The notes: a model not told the origin generated them from the sequence alone. DNA of 64,000 nt from Chaunax sp. Z400 (GCA_037577475.1 CM075202.1:10557501-10621500), one strand, 5' to 3'; counted from the first letter of the stretch, positions 50,101 through 63,400 are shown. Numbers and translations: made by a program.

Positions 50101-53100
50101 AGGTAGGGAAACCACATTTGTAGAGCTGCAGATGCAGTGTCCATACTAACTGTCTTCAGAGATGAGATTAGTTATGGCATGTTGCCTCATCTCACAATAT
50201 CATAAAAGTCTAATTCCAAACAAGAGGCATGTTTTATTCAGACAAGACGAGTCACTCAAGTGTCCAGTCTTCCAGTCCAGTAGGAGCAGGTTTATTTCAC
50301 TCGGACTTTATCTCGTCTCCAGTTTTCTACACTCATGTTTACGATAATATCAAGCCAACTGTAGAGCATCAACTTAACATTATAGACTTAAACTAATAGA
50401 TTTTTCTTTTTGTGTTGTCATCCTTTCTGTGCCCTTTTCCTATATCACCTCTCATCCCTCTTCGAACATTTTCTAAAGGCAAGGTCTAAGAGCGCTTGAG
50501 CATTCCAGTGCCGCTTTTGAGTTCAGAGAACTGTATTCACCACTCGCTCAGTATGCCGTCTCATCGAAGAGCAGTCAGCAGCCATGTGTTGACTGTAACA
50601 AACTACTTTTGAGGAATTCAAATGTCTGTTTGTGGGGGGAAAAAAGAGAATTCAGTGTGACAGCCAGTCCTCCTTTATTCTGTGAACTCTCTAACAACAC
50701 ACGGATGCTTAGTTCTGGCTCAAGAAGAGGACGTCATTGAAAATGTTTGTGGAGGTGAACCATTTTTCTTACGACTGTTAGGATTTGCAGTTTTTCCCCC
50801 TCTCTTTTGTGTTAGTAAATCTATTCCATCTTTTAAGGGGAAATCCACTATTTTTCTACTAATTCATTTTCATTAAAGTTTGCTTACAAAACCATGACGA
50901 TCAGTGAAGCTACTAATAATAATGGCAGTGGTTTGCCAGCATCAATGCTGCACCATGGAATTAATTATTGTGAATCAATTTTAACCATTAAACCAACAAT
51001 GAATACTTTCAGTGGAGGAGAGCCTTACTATTTACTGAAATATTAAGCAAATCCTTATGTATCATCAGTCTTGCCTACATCAGTAGCTCTTCTTACATTT
51101 CAGTCGGTCAACATCAATCAAGACCGTTGTTCAGATTTCAGTGTGTTGACCAATTCTCACCTGTGTATGTGTGTGTTTATAGGTGGGGAATCAGCGTGTG
51201 GAGCTCACGCTGTCAGAGCTGCAGGAGATGGCCACACGGCAACAGCAGCAGATTGAGGCTCAGCAGCAGATGCTCGTAGCAAAGGTACCATCTTGTCTTC
51301 GATTCTTAATCTTAGTATGAATCATTCCTTGCAATAAAATGGCATGCTGTAGTAGTTTAGCATTTACAGACAACTTAACCGTTCTAGATTAGTAACGGGA
51401 AACATGAGAGGGTTCACAGAGGCCCACCAGAAGCTGCAATATCTTCCTTATTTTCCAGTTGAAACAGTTCAATCTGTAGCACTTTATTTCATGGCACGGA
51501 CACGGCGTTCTGTTAATGATTTTCTGTTTATGATCCCGCAGATAGAGACTGGCCACTAGTTCAAGGCCACAACAGGCCAAGGAAGTTCAGGAGATAATAG
51601 ACTACTATTGCACTTCTTTCATCCAAAGATTCCTCTAGTGACTTGAAATGGGGGCAAAGAATCACGTAACAAATGAAATGTGAGGCAGTGTGAGTCGTGG
51701 TGCCAGTTAACGTCCTGTCATTGTCAGGCCACAGTTCAGTCGTACAGAGACACTTTTCACTCATCGTTAAGATTATTAGCATTAACCTCCACACTGCAAG
51801 TCGTAACGCTTCAGTCTCATTACGTCAAGTCTGGCTGCCATGCTCGTCGTGTGCCGATAAGTCACGCAGCATGAAGCCCACTGTAGATAGAAAGACGATT
51901 TATTGGCTTTGTTGCGGCGTCTGAAAAGTAGGCCCCACTCGAAGCCCTGCAGTCATCTGGAAACCTTTGCTTGTCATTTCCGATTTTAGGATCTTAACTG
52001 GAGCAATTCTCAGTTGGGGAGAGACATGAAGTCATCTGACCCTTTCTTCAGCCTTCAGACAGTCTTGGCACGACACAGTATTTCATTTAGTGCGTACAGT
52101 AGAAAGATTTAACCTAGTTTTAGGGTACGTCTGCAACAGAGATATCTCATAAGCCTTGGGTTGGTACCTTGCTGGTTTTATATCCATCCATGTATTTAGA
52201 TCTTTGACTCATAAAAATAGAAACATTCAACATTTAAATATTCTGTCTTCAGTTTTTCTTCCTAAACTTGTCAAATCAGGCACCATGGAAACTGTGTGCA
52301 CTGTTGGAAGCAGTTTCATTTTGTGTTTGTCTGTTTTCCTGCAAAATGTCAATCTCTGACTCGTTATTTGAAGGAGCAACGTTTGCGGTATCTGAAGCAG
52401 CAGGAGCGACGTCAGCAGCAAAACGTTTCAGAGAGCGAGAAACTGCAGAGGCTCAAAGATCGCATGGAGAGCCAGGAGGCCAAACTCAAGAAGATCCGGG
52501 CAATGAGAGGCCAGGTGGACTACAGCAAGGTCATCAATGGCAACCTGTGTATGTATGCTTTCTACAAAATCCATTTTTCCTGCAATGTGCAGCAATATTT
52601 CGACAAAAAAATGTTGAACTAGCCTGCTAATTTTATAGAAGTCATCCTGCTTGAGTTGATGTGATTCCTCCATGTCTCACATCCAGCGGCAGAGATTGAG
52701 CAAGTTAGCGGCCTGTTCCAAGAGAAGCAGGCCGAGCTACAATCTGCAGTGCTGAGGGTGGAGCAGCTCAGCCTGCAGCTTGAGGACCTGCGGAGGGGAA
52801 AGCTCAATGGCATACAGACTGCACTGAGTGGCCAAGTAACCGGCGCTGCAGCCCTAGAGCTCCGTAAGCTCTACCAGGAGCTTCAGGTACTGCAGAAATA
52901 CGTTTAGAGCTGCAACAAGTAGTCGATTGTTTGATTAGTCGACAGATAAAGAAGAAAATGTCAAATGAGTTGCCGACTATTGTGATAATCGATTATCGTA
53001 TCAGTCAATTTTCAAGCATGATGTCAAACATTCATTGGTTCCAACTTATTAAATGTGATTTGCTGTTTTTCTTTGTCATTTATTAGTATATGAAGAGTCT

Positions 53101-56100
53101 TTGAGTTTTGTCTTGTTTTTTTTTAGTTAGAAGCAATCTGAAGATTTGTGCTCTGGGAAATTGTGATGACATATTTTTCACAATTGTATTGACATTTTCA
53201 ATGACTACATGATTAATTGTGAAAATAATTGTCAAAGTAGTTGATAATTACAATAATCGTTTGTGGTAGCCCTAAATAAGCGCATCATCAAGTCAATGCT
53301 TTTCTATTACGTCCCTCTTTGTTGACCACAGTGATGTCAGTATCGTTGTTCTAATGAACCTGTGCATATGTTTGCTTTTGCACTGATCATCCGCAGATCC
53401 GGAACAAGTTGAACCAGGAGCAAAACAGCAAGCTGCAGCAGCAGAAGGAGCTTCTTAACAAACGCAACATGGAAGTGACGCTCATGGACAAGCGCATCAG
53501 CGAGCTGCGGGAACGCCTCTACAAGAAAAAAGCTGAGGCACGTCAAAAAGAAAACCTTCCTGTAAGACTAAGAGCGCGTAACGCGCCCCCTCATTAAAAC
53601 CGTTTCAGTTGAAATGCCAAGAAATCAGTCAAGACACACCAGGTGTTCAATAATGAAATATGAAATTCGTTTTGCTTTTTAAGTCTGAGTGGAAACTTTA
53701 AGACAAAAGTCTTTTCTCATGTCCTCTCAGTGGGGAAAATATTTGCTTCAGAAGATAATTTCCAGTGACTCTGAAACTCCTTATATAATAATACTAGATT
53801 TGAAATAAGTTCATTTGTTGTACTGTCAACACGTCTGACATTTCAACCTTCTCTGACTGTGTCCGCTCATAGCTGAACAGAGCAAACGGGCCTCCCTCTC
53901 CACAATCAGCTCCTGGTACTCTGGGCCGTGTCGCTGCTGTTGGGCCATACATCCAAGTCCCTGTACCGGGCCGACAAGAAGGAGGCTACACTATGCCACC
54001 TGATCCGCTGAAGCCTCAGACCCTGGGCGTTAATAACCAAGCCAACCATGGCATCACCAAGTCAGGTTAGTTGAATCCTATAAAATTACATTTGCAGTGC
54101 CTGTTTTTTCCCAAATGGCAAGACTCTGGAAAACACAAAAGGTGAAGCATGAATAATAGTCGTGGGAAGCAGGTGATACAATATCTTAAGTTTAAGTTTT
54201 CATTTAGAATTTTCCTTTTTTCTTCTTTGAGGAAGTTGGAACATGGACAGTTAGACAAAGGAGAAAAAACTAATGAGGATATGGTTTCAGATACGCTGAC
54301 ATATATACTCTATATACAGTATATGAGATAAATATAGTCCCAGAGGCAGAAGTTTTAGACCACTACACATTTACCACATCTTGCATGAAAAGCTTGTGAC
54401 TATAATTCCTCTCTTGGGTCCCACTGTTTCCTTCCTACCTGACTTCCTCGTTAATTTTCCACCTTGGCTTGATCTCTGTGATTTTTTTTCCTTCCTGTCT
54501 AACTTCCCTCTCTCTTTGTGTTGTACATACTGTGATTCCCTTCTTTTCCTCTCCTCTTTCGTGTGTCTACTCTGTCCCATCTGTGTCATATCTCTGTTTT
54601 AACTGGCTGTGGGGTTCGGGGCAACTCTTCCTGGGCAGACGGTGTGCGAAAGCCTCCCGGCCCTTGGAAGGTGTCTGATTTAGACATCATTGTGGACCCG
54701 GTACCCCCTTCCATTCCAGAATCACAGCCGGGCACCGGAGCCTCCACTGGCTCTGACGGCACATCCCGTGAGTGCTGCATAAGCAGAGGGTGGCACTTCC
54801 TGAACCTTCTCACTCAAATGTAGCACAGGATCCTCAGCTTGCACTGGAGATTTTCCTCCATACATCTTTATATTTCAAATTTAATTGGCCAGGGATTTTA
54901 GAAGTGTTCCACTAAGTCATGCCTTGAGCCGCCTACTTGTCACCAACTAATGTTTTTATGCTATATTTCTCCAAAAGATAAATGAAAGCTAATGCACAGC
55001 TGTTGAATCTGAGGAGGAGATAAATATGTCCGCCTGGTTAACTTGAACAATTATTCATCCTTGTTTGGCATATTTATGTCCTCCTGCCTGTCCTGCAATT
55101 GAGCCAGTTTTTCTGACCCGGGGAGAGAACATGGTAACATTTGATGATAAACGTTTCTTCTGTGGACTGGCTGATGACGTCAGAAGTGGTGGTGGTGCCT
55201 TCTTGAACACTTTGCTGCCACCTGCAGTCATTTTACACCAATAATCATGAAAGACATTACGTCTCTTATGAGGAAAGTGTCATTGACAACGCTCTGCTGA
55301 TCCTGTGTATCTTTGTACACTTCTGAGAAGGTTGAATGAGTTGAGTGCCACATTAATTTACACCTGCAAAGCAGTCCAAAAATATTTTTTGCTTTATTAT
55401 CATTTCAAAGCATTTCCAGCATACCTTCACATAACCTTCACGCCTCATTCTCGTGAGAATCATTTTTTAGCCGTCAGACACTTAACATGCACAAGGATAT
55501 ATTACCTTGTACATGTTTACATTTCATTGGATGCACTCAGCAGCTGTCACTTCTGGTAATCTATAAAGACCATAGACTGTATAAAGACAGCTCCCCAAAA
55601 GAGAAGCCTTTATATACAGTCTATGATGAAATGATGATAAAATGTTTTAGACTTATTACTGTTGTTAGAACGATCTTCTGTATTGGTCTCTTGCAATTCT
55701 ATATTTAAAGATATTTTAATGAAAAGTTTGGCAGCTGCTTTTTTTCCTGTATGTTAATTGACTTTTTAAAGATACAACACATGTTATGTAGCAGTCTGGC
55801 TTTATTTATCGTCATATTGTACAAACAAGTTCCGTTCGAATCACACCACAGCTATTGTCATTGTTTGGTTAAGTCTTCCTTTTACCATCCTCTCTCTTTT
55901 TACCCTTATCTTTCTGTCTAAATGTACATTTTTTAATCTGACACATTTTAAAGCAATTCGTTTAATCTTACAGACAAACAGCACTGCTGTCATTTGCATT
56001 TGTGCATCCCTGAGTCTTCTATGACATCATAATTTAGTTACTATTTACCACAGGTAACTAAATTAAAACATTATGTTTTTAGATACAAGTACACAATAGT

Positions 56101-59100
56101 AAATACTAATGCAGGTACATTCATGTCCATCATTGGTGTGAAGTGAAGTCTCAGGATTTTTGTCCTATTGACAAACAGACCCTCCTAAAACGTTTAATCT
56201 ACAGTGTTTTTAAGTAATAATGTTTTCACGTGATCTTGTTAAGAGAACCGATTTGATTCTTCCATCAACAGGAATTCCCTTTGGATGTCGTTTAATGATG
56301 TTAAGTCAATAGGATAGGCCTATCAAAATCCTGACCCTTCCATTTAATATCAATCCTAGGTCAAAATGGTAGAGATATGTGTTAAAATGTTCTTGAAATA
56401 TACTCATCACTAATATTTTATTTTATGTGGTTCATCACAAAAAGTGACAAATTTCAAATGAAGAAATAAGAAAACAATACCATTTAGACCTAGCTCTTGT
56501 GGATATGCTTACGCTTCTCATACCACCTTAATAATTTCGGTGTGTTGTTTTTTTTTCTTTCTTTTGCAACATACTTACTGTGTTGTGGTTTTACCCTAGC
56601 TAATGATCCTGGTTGGCCTAATGTAGGCAAGACCAACACATCTCTAAAGCCTCCTGAGAGACGAGACTCAGGGACTGATATACAAGGCAAGAGCCCCCCC
56701 TCAGGCTCCCCCATCGTTTCAAGTGCAGAAAAGGTCAGTCCTCTTTCTTGTAATCCTTATTTAATGTACAGTGTGCAGTGATGTCCAATATCTTAGTAGC
56801 CGTTAACCCTCTGATGTAATGTCACAGTCGTAAGAGAAACGTTTTTTTGTTTCAGATTTTGCCAGAGATAACACTTAAATTAAATATCACCTTATGCACG
56901 AATTACAGTTTTTGATGTCTTTTCTCTTCACAGAATGCTGTTTTTTAATGTCGGATCTTTATATGTGATTTCATGCTTCTTTACAGGACTCCAAAATGGC
57001 CCTGTCCTCTCCTGTCGTATCCAAGCCACAACCACCTCCCTATGGCTCCCACCTCACCTCAGCAAACTCTTCCAGCTCCTTGGAGCGACGCAAGGATGCA
57101 CCTCCCCCTCGCCCGCTCCCAAACCTGCCAGCCCCTGCTTGGCCCCGCGTTACCGCCTCCACAGGCTCATCCTCGCAGCAAATACAGCAGCGAATCTCGG
57201 TGCCACCGAGCCCCACCTTCCACCCTAATGCACCGCTATTCCCCCCCGGGCTTAGTGAGCGACTGGATCCCCCGCCAGCTGTGGCAGTGCGCCCCTTCAT
57301 CCCAGACAGAGGATCACGGCCTCAGTCACCCCGAAAGGGCCCACCTACTATGAACTCCAGCTCCATCTATCACATGTACCTCCAGCAGGCAGCACCAAAG
57401 AGCCAGCCACTCAAGCCAGCTCTCAAAGCAGGTGAGAACTGGGTGTGAAGAGATGGTCCAGTATATGAGGACTTACTGTCAAATTCCTTTAGAGAAAACA
57501 TTTTTTTCATTATTGTGTAGTTTGATTTGAATCGTGGCTCATTTGAGTCTTGCTTTATGTTCTGTGTTGTGTCTCTTTCATTTCAGTATTGCTGCCATTT
57601 GTAGATCCAGTTTTGTCTTCCTATAAATGTAAATATAATAAAAGTAATGAGACTTTTATAATAGTATAGTCAATAAATGTCTTAAACTTTCATGCTTTTT
57701 CTTTATTCCACGATGACAGACTATCTGTCGAATCAGTTAATTATGAAATAAATGACTATAAATGAATGAATATTGGAAATAATAATGATGCCAAATGCCC
57801 TCCAATATAATTCCGCACTGTGTGTTTGTCTCTAGTATATGGGAAGCCTGTTCTTCCCCCCAGCTCGACACCCCCCTCGCCCCTGCCTTTCGTCCCAGCG
57901 GGAGGGGCTTTCCCGTTGCTCCAAGGCCAACCCAGTGGTGAGGATACTTTTGACGGAGAATTTGATGATCACGAGTGCTACCAGCACACGGAGCCTTCAG
58001 CGCCTCCTCCCAGTGTGGAGAACATCCCGCGACCACTCAGCCCGACAAAGCTAACACCCATGGTACACTCCCCGCTGCGCTACCAAAGTGACGCAGATCT
58101 CGAGGTGCTCCGTAAAAAGCTGGCCAACGCTCCGAGACCGCTCAAAAAGCGCAGCTCGATCACAGAACCAGAGGGCCCCAGTGGACCCAACATCCAGAAA
58201 CTGCTATACCAGAGATTCAACACTCTAGCAGGAGGCATAGAGGGAAATGGAGTCAGTGGATCAGGAATTGGCAACGGTGCAGGTAACGGAACGCCATTTT
58301 ATCAACCAGCTAATCCTCCCGGATATCCGGGAATCGATTCTATGGCTGATACAGACAATGGCAACCTCCCTTCTGAGACACCAGTACCACCACCATCAGG
58401 GGTGGAGGAGCCGGGCCCTAAGGCTCCACCATCATCTACCGACGCCAATGACAATGAGCCACTGCCCTCACAACCAGAAGGTCTTGGGGATCCTGCTGAT
58501 GCAGAGGGACCAGAGGACGATGACGACGACGACGACAACAACAACAATGTGGGCAGCTCTGAGGCGTTGCTGCCGAGCCCTGTGCCAGAGGTCTCCACTC
58601 CAGAAGAGAGCGGCACAGTTGTCTCACAGCTCCTGGTGAGAGACACCTGCTCAGATTTATTATTGCTTTTATACAGAGTTACATTTTCAATAAATTAAGT
58701 TGTGACTTCGGCCTCCTCTCTTCATCGCCACAGGATAAGCGCACAAACCTGAAGAAGCCAAACTCTGAGCGCACTGGCCATGGTTTCAGGGTGAAGTTCA
58801 ACCCTCTGGCCCTCCTGCTGGATGCCTCATTGGAGGGAGAATTTGACCTCGTCCAGCGGATCATTTATGAGGTATGTCGTGATTCTGTTAGTATACTTAA
58901 ATTTACTTAAGTTTTCATGCAGGATAAGCACTTATCTTTTCATCTGGGTTCTTTTTTTTCCCAGGTGGAGAATCCTAGCACTCCCAATGACGAGGGCATC
59001 ACACCCTTGCACAATGCAGTGTGCGCAGGACATCACCACATAGTCAAGTTCCTGCTGGATTTTGGTGTGAACGTTAATGCTGCAGACAGCGATGGATGGT

Positions 59101-60178
59101 GAGATCATGACACAAATCACGTTTTGCATGAGCTGCTGTCGTATCCATTTCTATATTTCTAAGTTTCTTTTTGTTTTGTTTTTTTGTGTTTGTTGGAACA
59201 GGACTCCGCTTCACTGTGCTGCCTCGTGCAACAGTGTCCATCTCTGCAAGGTACTGGTTGAGTCGGGGGCTGCCATCTTTGCCAGCACCATTAGTGATGT
59301 CGAGACTGCTGCAGATAAATGTGAGGAAATGGAAGAGGGCTACGTCCAGTGCTCCCAGTTTCTATACGGTGAGAAACAGCCCACTGATCAGTCTAGTGTG
59401 CCCAAAAGGACACTTCAAAATTACAATTTTTGCAATGTCCTCACAACTCTGTTAGTCCAAACATCTTCAAATCAGCCTTGATACTGTAAGAAAACTCGGT
59501 GTAGGTTTATCAATTACATTTGTAATATTGACGGACTGTTTTGGACTCTCTTATGCAGGTGTTCAGGAGAAGTTGGGCGTAATGAACAAGGGGACGGTGT
59601 ACGCTCTGTGGGATTACAAAGCTCAGAACCCGGACGAGCTGGCGTTCAGCGAGGGGGACGCCATCACTATTGTGCGCCGACAGGACGACAGTGAGACTGA
59701 CTGGTGGTGGGCACGGCTTGAGGACAACGAGGGCTACGTGCCCCGCAACCTGCTGGGGGTAAAGACAAAATATGTGTTGTCACTTTTTCAGCATTATCAG
59801 CTCTTAAGTATGTTTAACATTAGAAGGAAGGGACTCGACTCATTGACCCTGCCCATGGGCTGATTGGCTGTTTGAATTTCTACTTAGATGTTAGATTGCT
59901 ATCCTCCACATAAAATTAGTCAGAGCTCCCAAAAAAATATTATTGATTTATAACATGAATAAAAATTGGTTGGGGAAAAAGTTTGGTAATATTAGAAAGT
60001 TAATGAATAACTCCAGCTGGAGTTATGTAGTATGGATGTTCAAGATAAAGCATTGAATATAAATAATACATAATAACAAACATGATCAAGTCAAATCAGT
60101 AAACATTTCTCCTCTCTCTGTTCGTTTTGCTTGCAGCTCTATCCAAGGATCAAGCCTCGACAGCGCTCCCTAGCATAG
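38104..60178 (+). CDS. ppp1r13b: Protein phosphatase 1 regulatory subunit 13B (ASPP1)
   Basis: Exons: 38104-38112, 45203-45350, 46891-47010, 47788-47864, 51183-51284, 52374-52548, 52687-52886, 53397-53561, 53873-54065, 54639-54767, 56600-56733, 56987-57431, 57836-58635, 58734-58871, 58965-59098, 59202-59368, 59559-59758, 60137-60178. Total 3,378 nt, 1,125 aa (human ASPP1 1,090). Residues 1-90 form the ubiquitin-like/RA-like N-terminus (ITPETTCRDVVEFCKEPGES), 119-332 the Gln/Glu-rich coiled coil, and about 397-899 the proline-rich region. RVKF, the PP1-docking motif, is at 918-921. Ankyrin repeats follow (GITPLHNAVCAGHHHIVKFL, DGWTPLHCAASC), then an SH3 domain (ALWDYKAQNPDEL, DWWWARLEDNEGYVPRNLLG) ending RIKPRQRSLA. 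ASPP1 binds p53-family proteins and PP1 and promotes p53-dependent apoptosis. The N-terminal half (VEFCKEPGE, FEHMMYEHLQKWGPR) favours ASPP1 over ASPP2. The first coding exon encodes only MMP. Confidence 0.96.
43600..43740 (+). repeat. Interspersed repeat fragment
   Basis: It contains 'ctttaatttgatgacgattc' and ggccctcaggccttcgtcaa, a signature I recall from a repeat very common in fish genomes ('gatgacgtttcggcctgaag'-like). Only a short piece is present. The class is uncertain. Confidence 0.4.
44234..44254. repeat. (TG)n microsatellite
   Basis: Ten TG units in ppp1r13b intron 1. Confidence 0.9.
46455..46700 (+). mobile_element. MITE-like element with hairpin-forming arms
   Basis: The arm at 46,488-46,522 (tagcacgaagactggaaaca...) is almost perfectly inverted at 46,641-46,676 (...tccagtcttcgtgct), with about 120 bases between. 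The element starts with agtttgacatttcg, as the 29.64-kb element does (gtttgacatttttag). There is no open frame. It sits in ppp1r13b intron 2. Confidence 0.65.
49080..49620 (+). repeat. Interspersed repeat, one or two adjacent copies
   Basis: Bases 49,135-49,220 align with 53,037-53,112. Shared blocks are ggttccagcctctcaaatgtg / ggttccaacttattaaatgt, tgctttt/tgttttt tctttgtc, and gggttttg/gagttttg. A second partial copy (ctgcaactgacaattatttc ... gtcctttgaatttc) follows at about 49,395-49,620. It is intronic in ppp1r13b. Confidence 0.6.
52905..53275 (+). repeat. Interspersed repeat with inverted ends in ppp1r13b intron
   Basis: It opens tagagctgcaacaagtagtc with gattagtcgac and closes with 'tagttgataattacaataat' and gtggtagccct. 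This is the layout of a high-copy fish element whose ends are 'gctgcaactaacgattatt'-like and inverted. The middle matches the 49.1-kb copy. It lies wholly inside the intron between exons 52687-52886 and 53397-53561. Confidence 0.6.
55571..55627. mobile_element. Short inverted-repeat element
   Basis: The inverted arms catagactgtata and tatacagtctatg enclose about 30 bases. The 'tagactgtata' arm is typical of a very short fish MITE or hairpin repeat. It is intronic in ppp1r13b. Confidence 0.6.
58507..58553 (+). repeat. ppp1r13b: In-frame GAC/AAC repeat (poly-Asp/Asn) in ppp1r13b
   Basis: Trinucleotide gac and aac units inside the 800-nt proline-rich exon encode EDDDDDDDNNNN, just before the conserved C-terminal PP1/ankyrin/SH3 module. 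They preserve frame. Confidence 0.9.
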
Positions 60179-60452
60179 CGTCTCACTCCACTGACTTCTG
60201 GCTAACAGCTGTGACTAGTAACAAAAACAAGAGCAGTGAACAAAGGAGCCTGGTGCTCTGTCTTCTCCCTGTGGCCATAACCTCCCCCCTGGACTTGTGT
60301 TTCTCACAAAATCCTTTTCTCTGAAGCAGTGGGCACCAAACTCTGGCACACATATTTACATCTGCACACACGTGGACACACACATAATAAAACACTAGCA
60401 CTCCGAATGCAAAAACCTCTTAAACCACTCCATCCTGATGCCCACTCCCTCT

Positions 60453-60484
60453 ACACACACACACACACACGCACACACACACAC
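60453..60484. repeat. (CA)n microsatellite in ppp1r13b 3' UTR
   Basis: CA units with a single cg interruption, about 275 bases after the stop codon. Confidence 0.93.
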
Positions 60485-62497
60485 CTTTAAACCTATTTCT
60501 TTGTCATTGCTCCAGCTTGATTTTACCCGATTCAGTGTCAGCTCTGTATCAGACATCAACTTGAAGAATAAAACACTAACCTTTGTCTCAGTATTTCTTG
60601 CAGTGTTCGCACATCACCTCAGCCATCTGCCTGATATGTTCTATGGTGGCACTGATTTACATGACACTATATATTGACTGGAAAATCATCTCTAATGGTG
60701 AGAAGTTACTGATTTTTCTCAGCGAAATATGTTCAGTTATAATATATTACATGTTTTTATATTGCGCAAATTTGCCCCTTGCACGAAAAAATTATTAACA
60801 CAGAAAAATGTACTATGTTCAATTTTGCTGTAATCTAACCGCCAAAGATAAATATAGATTGAACAGTTTTAATTCTAATATTCCCTAAGGTTATACAGAA
60901 ATGTTGGGGTGTGAGATAATCAATTCAACTGCTGTTAGCAATAATGATTATTAGCTGCCAGGAGTTGCTCAGATATTCTCATGAAGCAGGAAATAGATTT
61001 AAGAGGGAAAAATATAAAATGTCGTACATCCTCTGTATGAACTACACAGGCCAGTCAGAACCAATCCAACCTATTACCTATTAAAGTAATGATGCCAATA
61101 CATCGACGGCTCACAAATTGCATTTCATGAACATCATTGCAATATGTGTTTTTTCATTCAGTGTCATCTTTGCAGAATGGGGATTCATGACTGTTGTGGA
61201 TGTGTGGCAGGAACATTAATACATTTTAAACACCTATCAATTATAAGTGACACCTTAGACAATAAACCATGAGATGTATCAATTTATCCAAGTTTGTATT
61301 TTTTTGGTAGTCCGAATATCTCTGAAATGAACTGCTGATATGCTGCCAAAGATATTTTCATGGAAATGGGTAACAAACAGTATTCTGCTTTACAACAAAA
61401 TGTTGCCAAATTGAGAATCTTTGTCTGCACATCTGTATAGTTTGTAAAAAAAAAAAAGAAGTCACAAATGTAGAAGATTGACCAGGAATTAGGATTTGGG
61501 AAAAAAAAGTTGTTTCATCGCTTTTAATTAATTTTTTTATCACAGGCATAAGTCTGATCCACAGAGACACAAAGATGTTCATAAGTTCCTTGGTGATATG
61601 ATAGTGTCAATTTTGCCCTTTTTCTTTAATGCTGATTAAGTCATGTAAATTATGTCTGCTGTTTTTAATATATAAGTTGGACCTCACTTTGGAGATTTTC
61701 TTACAATTAACCATGACAACATGACAAGAAGCAATATCTCTACATGAAATGCAGAAATCTCAACTATATTAAATATACTATTTATGGAATCCAGACACTT
61801 ATTTAAAAGAAAACCCTGAAATCGTCACCCAGACCATCTTACAAACATTTTCTACCCCATGAAACAAAGTTAACATTTAATTGTAATAACCTCATTTCTT
61901 TATAGAAGCTGCTACATAGATCTCTTGTCATTAAAAGTCGCAATTATTTTTCTGTGACTGTGACAAAACTCCACTTGAAATACTTAATCTCAGGACCAAC
62001 ATGGTGCTGCTGACACTGTTTCACCACTGAACTAGTGATCATATTTCTATTTTCACTCTTAACAAACATCTTCATTTGAGCAGCAAACTAAACGAGAGAG
62101 CTCCAGTTTTAAAAGAAATCAGCCATGAGTATCAATTATTGATGGATGAAGAGAGTTATTGCATCTGAAATGCAAATATTCATATTCAGACTTCAAATTT
62201 GCTTCAGACAATCCTGAATTTGCCCAGTTCTCTCCCTCCAGTTGTCCCCTTTTCAGGTAGACATCATTCCAGTAACACTGCTACAAGTGTTATCTTTTAC
62301 ATTATTGAATATCTCCACTCTATCCGATTGTTTTGATCCTTGAGTGACTGAGTGTTATGGCAAGTATGCTTTCTGAAGGCCAGTCTTTATCATGGCTTAA
62401 CCTGTACATAGTGTGAGCAGATATGTCTGTTTGCTGTAAGAACATCTGGGCTTACTGTATAAACTGTACTCACACTTTCAATTCTGTAAATGTCAAC

Positions 62498-62503
62498 AAT
62501 AAA
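62498..62503 (+). promoter_or_regulatory. ppp1r13b: Polyadenylation signal of ppp1r13b
   Basis: Canonical AATAAA followed about 25 bases later by a T/GT-rich element (gaatgtctgtctgtgtc). It is the best transcript end after the stop codon. Confidence 0.65.
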
Positions 62504-62719
62504 ACAAGCTCTGGCATGAAGAATGTCTGTCTGTGTCATATCAGCTAAATAATACAAGTTTTGTTAAGTTTGATCAAATCTGTAAATGTGTAAGGCTCAC
62601 AGGGCGACCGTCTGAGGACCATCCATGCTGGGATGAATTCAGGGGACTTTCGAGCTACGAATATGGAGAAACTAGGACAATGTTTCCATGTCACAGTCCC
62701 TTAATTACAATCATGTGAA

Positions 62720-63400
62720 AAAGTGTCAAACCCCCCCTGATTTGTTCCATTTTTTTGTGTATTTCATACTAAACAAAATTTAACATAAAACAAAGACAAC
62801 CTGAGTAAACACAAAATGCAAGTTTTAAATGATAACATTTTTCAATGAGGCAAAAAAGATTATCCAATATTTGCTCCCCTAAACTTAATACCTAGTTGTG
62901 CCTGCAACTGCAACCAAATGCTTCTGATAACAGAGCTCAGCCTCTGACATCATTGTGGTGGAATTTTGGCCCATTCTTCTTTGCAGAACGGCTTTAGTGC
63001 AGCCACATTGGAGGGTTTGTGTGTGTGAACTGCTCTTTGCAGGTCCTGCCACAGCAACTCAAAAGGGTTCAGGTCCAGACTTTGACGAGGTCACTCCAAA
63101 ACTTTAATTTTATTCCTTTTGAGCCATTCAGAGGTAGACCTACATGCTTGGGATCATTGTCTTGCTGCATGACCCAGTTGTACCTGAGCTTCAACTCACA
63201 GACTGATGACCTGACATTGTCCTTTAGAATTTTCTGGTAGATAGCAGAACTCATGTTTCCCTCAATTATGGCAAGTTGTCCTGGTTACTGAAGCAGCAAA
63301 TCATCCCCCACTACTTACACTGACACCTCCATGCTTGACTGCAGGTATAATTTTGTGGATTGCTATGTTTGTTTTACACCAGATGTAATGGGACCTTCCA
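62720..63400 (-). mobile_element. Degenerate Tc1-like DNA transposon
   Basis: Read on the minus strand, two frames give transposase signatures. The frame at about 63,254-63,069 encodes YQKILKDNV, VCELKL and QQDNDPKH, part of the DDE catalytic core of Tc1/mariner transposases. After a frame change, about 63,073-62,940 encodes DLNPFELLWQDLQRAVH and FCKEEWAKIPPQ, the conserved C-terminal block. At least one frameshift and an in-frame stop separate them, so the element is dead. Terminal inverted repeats were not located with certainty, so the ends are approximate. It lies 0.2 kb beyond the ppp1r13b poly(A) signal. Confidence 0.85.

Larger units (their letters stand above)
60179..62520 (+). other. 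ppp1r13b: ppp1r13b 3' UTR
   Basis: It runs from the TAG at 60,176-60,178 to the AATAAA at 62,498-62,503, about 2.3 kb. It contains a (CA)n tract at about 60,453-60,484 and long A+T-rich stretches. No convincing alternative exon or other gene is visible. Confidence 0.65.

Noticed and set aside
56996..57448. Separate genes in the overlapping frames of the 56987-57431 and 57836-58635 exons
   Set aside because: These proline-rich G+C-rich exons are open in several frames. Only the frame in phase with neighbouring exons carries conserved ASPP sequence.
38104..60178. Identification as TP53BP2 (ASPP2)
   Set aside because: The C-terminal half is similar in both, but the N-terminal domain (VEFCKEPGE, EVWRGN, HMMYEHLQKWGPR) follows ASPP1.
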